The position numbers and the translations under genes were made by a program. From Cavenderia fasciculata (lineage: Eukaryota; Evosea; Eumycetozoa; Acytosteliales; Cavenderiaceae): a DNA stretch of 64,000 bases. Position 1 is the stretch's first letter. Every line of letters starts with the position of its first letter. Shown here piece after piece: positions 24,015-36,625 of the stretch. The DNA is taken from assembly GCF_000203815.1 (NCBI RefSeq), contig NW_004457737.1:1364001-1428000 (forward strand), read 5' to 3'. Under the pieces are notes generated by a model. The model was not told the DNA's origin and did no database searches. It was given only the letters and a program-made list of their open reading frames with translations.

Positions 24015-25092
24015 TTTTTTTTGTTTAGTTAAATAGGTAGGTAGGTAGGTTTTATATATATTATACTAAAAGTAATGAATGATTTGATAAAACCGATCAC
24101 TCGTCCAATGTGCGAGTCAAATAGGAACATTGTTGGATTAGCAAGCTAAAAATTCAAATGAAAATCGAAAAAATTCGAAAAGGGTGGCACAAGGCGAGAC
24201 AGCCATCAAATCATGTATCGAAAATTTTGTTTCGAAAAGTTTTCCAACCAAACAATTTTCAAATGTCACTTTTTCCAAAAACTAATGGTGACCAACTCGT
24301 CCATTGGTACCTTTTTCATTTAAATCCAAGAGTGAAAAAAATTCAACCAAAGTCGGAAAATTGGGAAAATTTTCAACCAAACTCGGAAATATATATTTCC
24401 GACTTTGGTTTTTGATCATTTTTCATAGGTACCCGAAAAAAAAATATCTTGATTCAATTTTCAACCAGGTGGACACCTTAAACTCAAAGAGAATCCTTGA
24501 TCTAATGGTCGTTTGACATTTCAAATGGTATTGGTACCCATATCTGTCACTTGGTTCAACATCGAACAAAGAAGTTTTCTACAAAGAGGTTTTCTTTCGC
24601 CTATACAAACAAGACACACTTTGTGTAATGTTGATTGGTTTGGTTGCACAGGCATGTGTTATCTATATACCCACTAACACCAATCTGTGTAAATATGTGA
24701 TGTTGGGGGTGATACTCTATTCCTTAATTAAACCTTGTCTCTCAGCGCCATAGGACTAAGCAAAGTCTAGACAATTTTTCAGATTGAAACATTAAATAAA
24801 AGTGTATATTAGTGTTTTAAAATGTATTTCAAACAGCTCAGAAAATTTGGTATTTTAATTAACCAATGGTTTAAGGATTCGTAGTCATTTTTCTGATCAC
24901 CCGCGAAGGTCAATTGTATCGCTCTTTGCATATCAAAAAATCCCGATTGAATGGACCTTTATCACAGAAAATTTAAATTAAACAAAATTCTGTTGGCGCC
25001 GTTTTGAAAAAAAAAATGACCAAAGGTAAGACATCGAAATGACCAAATCATAAAGTTATTATTAACAGTTGAGTTTATATATATATATATAA
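24015..25092. other. 1.1 kb spacer before bdp1
   Basis: Upstream of the damaged countin-like copy and of bdp1, so a divergent promoter region. Contains the half site at 24095-24104, a cluster of CAACCAAA.TCGGAAA repeats with strong inverted copies (24346-24409), three GGTACC-like sites (24306, 24428, 24534 areas) and a TATA run just before the bdp1 start. No convincing gene. Confidence 0.5.
24346..24409. repeat. Inverted repeat, ACCAAAGTCGGAAA arms
   Basis: Arm ACCAAAGTCGGAAA at 24346-24359 is exactly complementary to TTTCCGACTTTGGT at 24396-24409. Between them lies a third, one-mismatch copy (ACCAAACTCGGAAA, 24376-24389) that pairs with the same right arm around a TATATA centre. It looks like a small fold-back element or regulatory repeat; its family is unknown. 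Confidence 0.8.
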
Positions 25093-26433
25093 ATGGGAAA
25101 ACCCAAAGATGTTGATAATGAAGGAGAAGAGGGACAAGAAGAAAAAGAAGTAGAGGAAGAGGATGATGATGAAATAGAAATATCTCAAGCTACTATACAA
25201 AGACAACTAGAGGAAAGACAACGACAAGAAAAGGAAAAAGAACGATCTTTGGATAAAGATAAAGATAAAGATAAAGATAACAATAATAATACACAAGAAG
25301 ATGAAACTAGTACAACTTCAACAACTACAACGTCTACAACTACACCAACAAAAAAAAAGAGGAAAAAAGGAACAGATGACGGTGATGAAGATGAAGATAA
25401 AGATGAAGAAGAAGAAGAAGGAGGAGATGATAATAATACAAATGTAAAAAAGAAAACTGTAAATAAAAAGACAACAACAAAGAAGAAAAAGAAAAAGAAA
25501 ACAACAACAGCAGCTAGTGCAACACCAACCAATGGAAAGAAAAAGAGATTTGATGGATTTGATGAAGAAAGAATAGAAATTGAATCGTCACAAGCTACTC
25601 AGATTAGTTTGGGTAATTTGGTGGAAGCATCGATCAAGGATGGTTCAGAGATGGCATCTACAGTCGAAAAGAGAAGGACTGGTCAAGAAACGACACGAAG
25701 AAGAGCAGTTGCACCGGTCGAGGAAGAGGTACAAGAAGATGCTTTGGAATTTGATGCCGAAGGAAACATTATTGCCATTCAGAGAGGTATGAGTGGTCCG
25801 GCAATCGATTACTCGTCATTCTTTGAGACGGGAGGTATTGTCAATTACTCGTCGTTTTCATTGAATCGTGACACTCCCCGTCGATGGGGCAAGGACGAGA
25901 CCAACAAGTTTTATGCGGCACTCAAAAAGTATGGAACAGACTTTACATTGATGGAGAGTGTGTTTGGCAATCGATCGAGATCACAACTAAAGTCAAAGTT
26001 TAAACGAGAAGAGAGAGATCATCCGGGACTGATTCGAGATCTAGTCAGCAATCGTCTGCCAATCGACATTCAAGAGTTTAACCGCGACAGCAACAGAGTC
26101 AAAGAAAACAAGCAAAAGGAAGAACGAGACAAACGAGCTAGAGATGAAGAGATTCGTAAAAAGAATATGGAAGATGCTGGGTTTGATGCTGAAAATATGA
26201 CCGAACAAGAACTACTAGATCGGGAAAATGAAATGAGAGCCCAAAACCTACAACCTTTGCGATTCACAAATAGAAACAATCGTTCCGATGAACTTGTCAT
26301 TGATCGTAACCAATACCAACAAATGCAACAACAACAACAACTTCAACAACAACAACAAGCTTCCGATTTTGATTACTTTTCATTCCAAAGTGATACTTAT
26401 GATGTTGGTGATGGTGGTAATGATTATTATTAA
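25093..26433 (+). CDS. bdp1: TFIIIB subunit Bdp1 (B''), SANT domain
   Basis: Subunit of TFIIIB, which with TBP and Brf1 places RNA polymerase III on tRNA and 5S promoters. A single exon of 446 residues. The N-terminal 190 residues are acidic and Lys/Thr-rich low complexity. The extended SANT domain lies at about 255-330: YSSFSLNRDTPRRW, then FYAALKKYGTDFTLMES, GNRSRSQLKSKFKREER and an arginine/aspartate helix DLVSNRLPIDIQEFNRD. This matches the Bdp1 signature (WS...FY.AL..FGTDF...FP.R.R.QIK.KFK.EER). The C-terminus is a Gln-rich tail. Converges on pus1 with only 131 bases between stops. The start is the first ATG after a TATATA tract. Confidence 0.93.
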   Translation: MGKPKDVDNEGEEGQEEKEVEEEDDDEIEISQATIQRQLEERQRQEKEKERSLDKDKDKDKDNNNNTQEDETSTTSTTTTSTTTPTKKKRKKGTDDGDEDEDKDEEEEEGGDDNNTNVKKKTVNKKTTTKKKKKKKTTTAASATPTNGKKKRFDGFDEERIEIESSQATQISLGNLVEASIKDGSEMASTVEKRRTGQETTRRRAVAPVEEEVQEDALEFDAEGNIIAIQRGMSGPAIDYSSFFETGGIVNYSSFSLNRDTPRRWGKDETNKFYAALKKYGTDFTLMESVFGNRSRSQLKSKFKREERDHPGLIRDLVSNRLPIDIQEFNRDSNRVKENKQKEERDKRARDEEIRKKNMEDAGFDAENMTEQELLDRENEMRAQNLQPLRFTNRNNRSDELVIDRNQYQQMQQQQQLQQQQQASDFDYFSFQSDTYDVGDGGNDYY

Positions 26434-26564
26434 AAAAACAAAATGATAATGAACAATCATAAATCATTTGTCATATTTATTTCAAATCACAAAATTATAA
26501 TATTCATTCCTTTTCCAAAAAAGATGATTGGAAATGGTTTATCACATTTTTATTAAAATAGTTT

Positions 26565-28271
26565 TTAGTTTGTATTGGTTTCAGCAGGAGCAACGGCATT
26601 TTCAGTTGGAACTACTACAGATGTTGGAACAGCAGCATCAGTAGCAATAGTAGTCTCGGTTGAAACTGGAACAACTACAGCAACAGTAGAGGAGGAGGAG
26701 GAAGAGACAGTCTCTTCTTTCTTTTCAGCAAAATTTAGTTTTCTGTATTCTGGTACTTTTTTATCCTTTCTGTTTTTTGGTTTCTCTTTGAATTCTTGCT
26801 TTTTCTTTGGTGGTGCAGGTGGTTGATTGGTGTATGTTTCGATTAAATAGTCGTATGGGAGTGGATATGGGTCGAGGTTGGTAACGATCCAGTTGGTGAA
26901 TTCCTTCTTTTCCTTTTCGAGCAATACAATTTGCTTAAAGATCTTTTCCTTTTTGAATTGTTCCATCTCTTCTTTGGCTTCGCTAAATTCCAAATCACCG
27001 TGTACAGACTTGAACTTTTTGGTCCATACGTCAAAGAGACAGGCATCCAACATGAGACCGGTGCCTGGTGCCATTGGCAGGTTGAATTGACGGTGGCAGA
27101 GTGTGGCTGTAATGATCTTTCTTACGTAGTCTAACGATTCAGTGTCATTGTTCTTTTCCCAAAAGAAACCACGACGCATCACCGACATGACAAAACCAAT
27201 CATCTTTCTGATTTGATGCAACATGAAACTACCACCAATAATGTTGATGCTGACAAACTCGATTCCTTCCATTACAAATGGCTCGGAGCATTGAAAGAGT
27301 GACATGGTTCTCTTGGCAGATGGGTCACCACTGTCCTTTCTCGAAGTGTAGTTGTGGAATTTGTGGGTGCCCAAGAACATGGCCAACATACTATTGACTC
27401 TACTTCTCTCGGTCTCATCGAATTTATAGGTTTCTGGACGACCAGAAGTTGCGTGTACCGGTTCAAATGCAAAGGTGGGTGTAATGTAGAGATAGGATCT
27501 TCCATCGACACAGTTTTTGGCGTGGAATGAGTTATTCACACGTTTGATGCCAAACACTTTGATGTCCTCTGGAAGATGCGAGTTTATAGCATTCTTTAAC
27601 TCTTCCAATGTTGGTGGATCATACTCTAATTTACAAGAGACCATGTTTCTAACTGCACTCACTCCCTTGTCAGTTCTTGCACAACGAATCCAATCAATCT
27701 TTCTTTGTGAATAAAAGTTATTTGGTGATATAGATCCAGTCTTGAAACATGCCTTTTCCAATTCTTCTTCAATTGTTGAATATCCCCAATTTCTAATATA
27801 GAATTTAAATGTTAATAAATGGCATTGACATCATTCGTCGTTTGTTTACTCTTATCTCTCCTCGTCTTACTTTTGCATTCCACAATAATTTGTACCAGAG
27901 TAACCAACACAAAATGCAATCTTTTTCTTTTTAGATTGATCAGTTGTAATCTTTGTCTTGTTTTGTTGTTCTGTAAGTTCTTCAACTGTTAATCTTTGTT
28001 GTGCTTGGAAGTTCTTGTCCTTGTTTTTCTCTTGTCTAGCTTTTTGACGTTCGTCTTGATCTTCATCTTCATCTTCTTCATCGTCGTCTGCTCCTCCTTC
28101 TTCATCATCTCCATATACAGTAGCTGTTTTCTTGTCTAATTGATCCTCTTGTTTAACAATCTTTGGTTGTTGTTCATCTGTTGTTGTCGTAGTTGTTGTT
28201 GTAGTTGTCGCGACATCAGTATCTTTTGATTCTTCAATAGATCTCTTTTTATTATTATTATCTTGATCCAT
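26565..28271 (-). CDS. pus1: tRNA pseudouridine synthase 1 (TruA/Pus1 family)
   Basis: Isomerises uridine to pseudouridine in tRNA (and other RNAs) in nucleus or mitochondria. Exons 27871-28271 and 26565-27792 join in frame (GMQ-K-NWGYSTIEEEL) to give 542 residues. The catalytic motif ARTDKGVSA, with the nucleophilic Asp, is present, as are the family start VGYSGTNYCGMQ and the downstream YLY, FHNYTS and HQIRKMIG segments. The N-terminus is an acidic low-complexity extension and the C-terminus is Lys-rich then Thr/Val-rich. The eukaryotic Pus1/Pus2 type is favoured over Pus3 by the GTNYxGMQ opening. It lies end to end with bdp1, also a tRNA-biogenesis gene. Confidence 0.92.
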
Positions 28272-28564
28272 TCTTTCTATCTCCTATATCTCTCTACTAT
28301 ACTCTATCTCTTGATCTTCTGATTTATAAATATGATATTCGTCGGTGTGTCTATGATAGTCTTTCGTTTTTGAATAATAAATAAATCAAATTTAATTTTA
28401 GACAAAGGGTCCAAATAAGCCTCTCATCGATTACTTGATGGAAATAATAATTAAAAAAGACAATTATGAACATACATCATCTAGATACTAGTATGGATGG
28501 AGGGTGTTGGTTATGTGTTTGTTTGATTATATACATTATTATTTATGAATTTTTGGATTTGATC

Positions 28565-29337
28565 TTAATCATCTTTCATTGTTGTTTCGGTTTCTTCATC
28601 TTCTTGTTGTTTTGTTGTTGGAGATGCTTCCTTTGATTTATCATCATTCATATTATCATTCATATTATTATTATTATCTTTTTCTTCAATTGATTTTGTT
28701 TGTTCTTTATCATCCTCCATTTTATCTTGTTCTTGTCCATCGTTGGCAACATTAGTTGTTCTAGGTGATTCGTCGGTTGGACTTGTAGTAGTTGTTGTCG
28801 TTGTCGTTGTTGTTGTAGATGTTGTAGATGCTAAAGTTGATTGATCGGATGGCAATTCAATACAAACATTCATAAATTGATAATTGAATTGTAAATAATT
28901 GAGTGTTTTGAAATCATCTTCTCCACGCTTTATGCAATCTACAGATCCTAGTTGAGGACCTCTAACAAACTCTCCATCTTGATTGGGATACACAAAACTA
29001 AACAATAGTTTTGATTCCTTTTTTCTTGATGTTTCATTTACTTCTTTAATCAAATCTGATAGTTCTCTAAGAGTTGCATTTCTCCTATAGATAGAAATCA
29101 TATAAAAGTATTAGTATATATGATTGTATGGTATCTATATATATATATATGTCTATCTATGTACCATGTATATATTTGTAATTCATCTTCTTCGGGACAC
29201 TCTGTTCTCGATTTGAACAATGATATGTCATGATATGAGTTTTCCTTGATAAAGACACGTAGAAGTAATGGACATACACGATCTCTATTGAATTGGTTGA
29301 GTATCACTCCTCCTGGTCTTGGATTTGAATGAATCAT
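28565..29337 (-). CDS. sap18: SAP18 (Sin3-associated polypeptide / ASAP complex)
   Basis: Small ubiquitin-fold protein of the Sin3 histone deacetylase and of the exon-junction-linked ASAP/PSAP complexes. Exons 29165-29337 and 28565-29084 join in frame (YTW-RNATLREL) to give 230 residues. The SAP18 domain spans about residues 15-130: CPLLLRVFIKEN, ELQIYTWRNATLRELSDLIKEV, FSFVYP, GSVDC and TLNYLQF. The C-terminal 90 residues are Thr/Asp/Asn/Glu-rich low complexity not found in animal SAP18 (about 153 residues). Same strand as pus1, 293 bases upstream of it. Confidence 0.93.
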
Positions 29338-29691
29338 CGATCTATATCTATATTAATATATCTAAAGAGAGAGAGATAATGAAAGCGATGATGATCTTGA
29401 CAAATGCAAGCTAAAAATAACTTTTTAAAAATACATTTTAGAAAATGTAATAATTAAAACATTATATTTCTATGTTTTATTTATTACTATTATTATTATT
29501 AAATAAGAGATTGATTATTATAAATGGCAAATGATGCAAGTAATATACAAATGGATCCTATAATGGAGATTGGAGTAGTATTATTATTATTTTTTGAAAC
29601 TGATTGTCTATCATCGACGTTGATTGGAGCCTGCTGGCAATAAGCAGACGCATCAGTAATTATAAAAATGTTTGGTTATTATAATTGTGGA
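29338..29691. other. Spacer between sap18 start and the F-box-like gene stop
   Basis: AT-rich, 354 bases. It carries the sap18 promoter. At about 29530-29640 a plus-strand stretch has mixed composition but no complete gene. I see nothing further here. Confidence 0.4.
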
Positions 29692-31300
<1,609 letters not shown>

Positions 31301-31395
31301 TATTATTAATAATATTTAAAATGAATTTTCAAACTCTTTTTCATCACCCAGATTCCACCAAACACCATTTATTTTAATTATAGACTGAAACTAAT

Positions 31396-31420
31396 TATAT
31401 AGATACCAAGTATCTATATA
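31396..31420. repeat. 11 bp hairpin, 3-base loop
   Basis: Bases 31396-31406 and 31410-31420 are perfectly complementary around CAA (TATATAGATAC...GTATCTATATA). It sits at the upstream edge of the F-box-like gene, within the spacer next to the LINE remnant. Role unknown. Confidence 0.85.
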
Positions 31421-31541
31421 GTTATTACATAGACCAATCATCTTGCTCTCTTGACAGATTAACCCGTGAGAGGCGATTCTAGGTCTCATTGCTGTAAAAT
31501 AGAGGTTAGCACAAATAATAATGTGTAGAATATAATAAAGG

Positions 31542-31724
31542 TTAAAAATTGTAAGATCCCAAGTAAGCAGTATCATTCTTTTCTTTAGTTTTCTTTTTAT
31601 AGTCTCTATAAGATTTTGATTTTAAATTAACTATTTCTTTATCAACTAATAATAGTTTGTTACGAATATCTGCAAGTAATTCATCTCTGTAGTATCGAGA
31701 TGTTTTTGAACCTTTCCTAGACGT
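31542..31724 (-). other. 60-residue coding-like fragment, Lys-rich, origin unknown
   Basis: Open minus-strand frame without an initiator Met. It reads KGSKTSRYYRDELLADI, then IRNKLLLVDKEIVNLKSK and SYRDYKKKTKEKND, ending at a TAA. The amphipathic pattern suggests a coiled coil. The codon choice and composition are protein-like, not random AT spacer. It directly abuts the LINE remnant and may be part of a different mobile element ORF or a broken host gene. I do not recognise the family. Confidence 0.4.
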
Positions 31725-31734
31725 CTAATCTTCC

Positions 31735-32518
31735 TTGGTGGAATGCGCAAGGGAGGAGGGTATTGGAATCATTTGGAGGGAGAATAGTGAGCAGGCTGAA
31801 ATGTGTTATCCAGAAATGGTGGGAGGATTGCAGTGGCTGGGAGTACTCGGTTCTCTTTCATATATTCTAGACGTTTCATTAAAGTCTCCAGACGCAAAGC
31901 TGCCAAACTGTGTTGGAGAGAAGTTGTGGAGAGGATTGGAAGATGGTTCCTCTATCATTCTTGAGAGTCTGGCTGCAAGAATGGCTGTATACAATTTGTA
32001 CAAGCAGGAGAGCAAGGTAATAGGTCTGTAATTGCCTGGCTCGGATTGGCTACCGTCTTTATGAATGGTGGATCCAAGTCGTCGGAACAGAATAGAGATT
32101 AATGCAACCATTCAAGAGTCAAAAATGTATGCTATGACTGATGGTGGACAGTTCTTGATGAACTCATTGTAGACACCATCTGGGCCTGGCGACGTACCAT
32201 TTTTCAAGTTTAAAATGGCAGCGACGAGTTCAGCCAACGATATCTCATTTGTCAAGAGTTGAGCATTGGGGTTGACGACTGGTGTCATGTTGGTCAGCCA
32301 TGATGGAGCTGGATGTGCTTGTTCGTTGGCTGGTTTGTTAAATAGTTTTTGGAAAAAGGATTGGACTTCAACCAGAACCTCGGCAGGGTTGGATATGCAT
32401 TGGGAGGAGGTTGACCCTCGTCGAGCAGCTTGGACACAATGAGCATGTCTAACATGTTGGCTGATCTCCCTATTGATTGCTGGCTTGCAGATCGACTCCA
32501 ACAAAGTATACTAAAAGA
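31735..32518 (-). mobile_element. LINE (non-LTR retrotransposon) reverse-transcriptase remnant
   Basis: Encodes the region before and in the palm/fingers of a LINE reverse transcriptase: NLKNGTSPGPDGVYNEFIKN, then HKDGSQSEPGNYRPITLLS and LYTAILAARLSRMIEE, with SPTQFG following. One in-frame TGA at 32112-32114 separates the two halves. The frame then departs from the family near 31880, where another frame carries different protein-like sequence (ALRLETLMKRLEYMKENRVL), so the piece is a mosaic. It lacks the endonuclease, the YxDD box and both ends, at about 0.8 kb versus 4-6 kb for a full element. Inserted between the F-box-like gene and the P5B ATPase gene. Confidence 0.85.
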
Positions 32519-32564
32519 TTCATTTAACCACTGAATTAATTATTCTTTTAGTATACTTTGTTGG
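32498..32564. repeat. 21 bp perfect inverted repeat at the LINE edge
   Basis: CCAACAAAGTATACTAAAAGA at 32498-32518 (21 bases) and its exact complement at 32544-32564 flank a 25-base AT-rich loop. One arm touches the LINE remnant and the other the flanking DNA. It could be paired termini of a lost DNA element, a snap-back insertion scar, or an RNA hairpin. Confidence 0.9.
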
Positions 32565-32649
32565 GGTTGGTGATTCAAACAAAATCCTTTTTTGCGTAAT
32601 AATAATAAAGGTATGTATTTATTTATTATTTTTAAATCTTTTTAATTTA

Positions 32650-35600
32650 TTATTTTCCATTACTATTAACTTGAAGTAAAATAGTTTCTTCAGTGATTCT
32701 TTTATCGAAAGGAACATCTTTGGAGAATATTTGGTCATAATAGAATACCTTTTTCTTTTTGCTACGGAGTTTGTAATAGACAAAACAAAACTCGACAATG
32801 AGGTTGGCTGCCAAGTTGGAAATGATCAATCCAAAAAGTGTCAATCTCCACTTGACTGGCATGATCAACATCTCTCCAAATCTCCAAACACTCTCTTGTG
32901 GTGCAAATAATAATAACAATGAACTAATCAATGCTACTAAATATGTTATAAATAAGTATCCTAAAAAATAAATAAATTAAATAAATAGAAAAAAAAGAAA
33001 TGATTAATATTGATTCAAAAAAAATGATTAATATTTGTTGATTCAAAAGAATGTTTTGAATTTTAAATGTTTTACATACTATTGGTATAAAGTGGTTTTA
33101 AAAATGGTTTACCAAAAGAGAATGATAGAGCCATGATTAGGTATTGGAAATTGGCATAGATAAAGAGGGAGGTGGTGACATAGGTGACGATGTTGTCCTC
33201 GTCGATTTGGTCTTGGTTGTACCATGACTGTGATCGTACGAAAAAGAATACGCACGATTGGAATGCCATGCAGACTGCAATGTGTACAATGAGTGATCCA
33301 ACAATGGCACCCGAGATGAGACGGCCACTTGGACGCTTGACAGACAATTTGTCAGATGGACGAGTCATACCCATGAAAATGACGAGTGGGAAGATGATCC
33401 AAAGATCTTGATACAAGTACATCCAATTACCAAGTACAGATGCAATGAAATATAGGAATATAACCGAAATGAATTGGATCAATGAATACATTCCCATAAA
33501 TTGGAACAACTTGAATGATACCGCCAATGATGCACGTCCTTCTTTGATGAGTGTTGGACAACAAGAGATGTTTGTGACAGTCGATGTGAATGGAGCTGCA
33601 ATCGATGCTTCTGTCTCTGACAGAGATATACCTACGTGTGCAGCTTTCAAAGCACCACAATCATTGGCACCATCACCACACATTCCAACATACAATCCAA
33701 CACGTTGTAGTTCCTCGACTAGACACTGTTTATCCTCTGGTGACATTCTACTATACACTAATGTTTTCTTTAACATTTGAGTGAATCGTGTACTTCCAGT
33801 AGCTAGATAATGTTGATGTATCTTTCTAAACACATTACCCGTAACGATGAGTGAATAGGCATTGTTACCTTCTTCAGCATCCAATAGTAGAGTAGATGGG
33901 TCTAGTTTGTGGTAAGATAAACTATGATTCGAATCGTCGTTTGAGATATTGTCCCAACTAATCATATTGTCGAGGAGTAGGTGGTGGTGGTCGTCGTCCT
34001 TTTCATCGTGGTGTGGGTGATGTTGATCCATCTTGGCGAGGAATGATAACGAGTCGTTCTTGAGGATACCACATTGACGAGCCACCGAGACTGCAGTAAG
34101 AGGGTTGTCACCCGTCACCATGATTGTTCTGATATTGGCCTTGTGGAGTTGCTTGATAATACCTGCCGACTCTGGTTTGAGCTTGTTTTCCATAATGATA
34201 AAACCTGAAAAGATGAGATCAGACTCTGCAAGTGCACGCATCTGTTCACGCGAGCTGATGTTTTGTTGTGTTTGTACTACATTGTCCCAAGACTTGTACG
34301 CACATCCAAGTACTCTGTAACCATGTTGTGTGTATTGTGACAGTTGATGTTCAAAATCGTGTGGAACTGTTTCTTTTCTGGACAACTTGCGGATAATCTC
34401 TGGTGACCCTTTGACAAGTGAAAACCGCTCGCCTGTTTGCTGACAAGTAACCAACACCGACATACGTTGCAAAGAAGACTGGAAATCGAATCTTTCAATG
34501 TACACTAATGTTTCTTGACCAAGTATATTGTTATTTGGGGGAGTGATTGGGTCGCTGCCAACAGGGATAGTCTCTTGATTAGTGATCAACTCTGGAACAA
34601 GGATGGAGGTTGCTTCATCAGTCTCGTGGAGATTGGCACCTACAGCCTGGTATATCTTGAGTTCAAGAGGATCACCACTCACCTCGTTATTGATGGTGGA
34701 TAGCGAGTGACATGATGCCATAATAAGTCTGAGAATACGGTGGTTGGATGTGAAATCCTCCCTGCGTTGTCGGAATGTGGCCAACGAGTCTGCACCGAGA
34801 ACACCGTAAAAGTCGAGACCTTCTTCGGTGAGTGTACCAGTCTTGTCAAAGCAAAACACTTGTATCTTGCCAGCCATGTTGACACGTGGTGGAGAAATAC
34901 AAAAGATCTTTTTGTGGCGGAGACGGATCAAGGCAAACCCAGTACCTACGGTGATAGCCATTGGCAGAGCTGGTGGGATGACGATGGTGATGAGATCGAG
35001 TGCACGCAATGCGATTGTACCGGCATCCACTCCCAGACTATTGAGTCGCCAAACTGAAACGGAAAATCCAACCAAAGCAATCGCACACAACACTCCAACA
35101 AACTTGAGAGACTCTGACAAAAACTTAAAATGAGATTTCTTTGGAAACAAAATGGATAAGATGAGACGACCCTTTGATGTTTGGAATCCAGTCTGACGCA
35201 CAGCTGCCAATATACGTCCTCCAGGTGGTGCAATCACCTTGACTACAATTGTACCGCCAAACATGGATGATCGAGCTTGACTAAAATCAATTGGGTCGGC
35301 TTGGTCTGCTTTGCCATCTTTGACCAACTGACGAATATGGTTGAGTTCGTCAGGTGTCAAGAGTGGATGTTTGGTGACGGGAATAGACTCTCCCGTCAAC
35401 ATGGATTCATTGCAGATGGCCGATCCAGTGAGCAAAGACAAATCACATGGCACTTGCATGTTTTGACTGATATCAACAATATCACCCGGCACCAAACTAG
35501 TCGACGATACCAACTTGAATGTCGAGTCACGCAACACTCGTACCTCACAATCATAGGTTGACATTTTCTTTAGAGATACTAGATTGTGACGAATTTCTCT

Positions 35601-36625
35601 CAAACTTAATATCGAGCTAACCGTCGCAATCAAAAAGATTGCACATGCATAATAATAATATTCTTCTGCCATCCATAAACAAACTGAATAAATTTGGAAA
35701 ATAAAGAATGGATGTAATACCTAAAAAACAATTAATTAATTAATTAATTAAATGAATACTATATATTTGATAAATACTAAAAATAATGTATACATACTTC
35801 TTCCAATAATAATCTAGGAATTGATTTAACAGGGAAATTCATAATATTGGAATCATACTTTTCCAAAGATTCATTGTATTCATCCATTGTCAATCCTTTA
35901 TCAACCATATTAACTACCATTGTAATATCATAATAATCTCTTACTCTTAAAGTTTAAATAGAATAGGATCGATTAGTTTTGAACATGAATTAATTTAATA
36001 TTAATTTTTTTTTAAAAACATACTTTGGTCTTTCAAAATAATCAATATCATGTTGATAAAAGAATCTTGAATGTCTAAATTCAATATGTTTTGGTAGATG
36101 ATTACTAGATTTAACCATACAAATTTCATATCTATTATCTATACCAGTCACTACAATGACATGAGCCGATGCCAGAGTATCAGTCTTTCTGTATCTAATT
36201 TTAACCCATGCCATATCAAACCAATGAAAGACAAGGAATACCAACCCAAATGAAGCTACTGCCAATAACCAATACAATGCCTCTCTTTCCGGTGTACCAA
36301 CATATCCTTGCATTGACTTTACACCCATAATATCATCTTTGTGTTCATCATCGTCATCGGTTGCCGCCGATTGTGGTTTTGTTGTTGAAGTTGCCGATGT
36401 CATTGATGTCATTTCCGATGGTTGTTTTGATTTCATCTCTGCTGCCAAATCAATGATGGGATAGTTTGGCGTTTCCATTGACAAAACCAATGATTCGTGA
36501 ATCATTAGCTTTTGCTTGTTGGCAATGAGAATCGGAGATACATTCTTGCTTGAAGATAGTGGTGGTGTTGTAGGTGTCGGTGTTGTTGTTGTTTCTTGAA
36601 CTACTACTCTTGAGATATCCTCCAT
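32650..36625 (-). CDS. P5B-type cation/polyamine ATPase (ATP13A family)
   Basis: Ten-helix P-type ATPase of endo-lysosomal or phagosomal membranes. ATP13A2-type relatives export polyamines, and D. discoideum Kil2, a phagosomal P-type ATPase needed for bacterial killing, is described as P5-type. Exons 36024-36625, 35798-35945, 33080-35720 and 32650-32960 join in frame to 1233 residues. Seen are the P5 N-terminal membrane region, LTGESIPVTKH, the P5B transmembrane signature IPPALPMAI, the phosphorylated Asp in FCFDKTGTLTEEG, KGSPE, MVTGDNPLTA, and GDGANDCGALKAAHVGISLS. PPALP rather than PP(D/E)LP assigns it to P5B. The C-terminal exon has the last helices and a basic tail. Confidence 0.93.

Noticed and set aside
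24730-24790. Less AT-rich patch (CTCAGCGCCATAGGACTAAGC) considered as a tRNA or small RNA
   Set aside because: No cloverleaf or stable stem on either strand.
31735-32031. 98-residue plus-strand frame
   Set aside because: Shadow of the minus-strand LINE reverse-transcriptase sequence.
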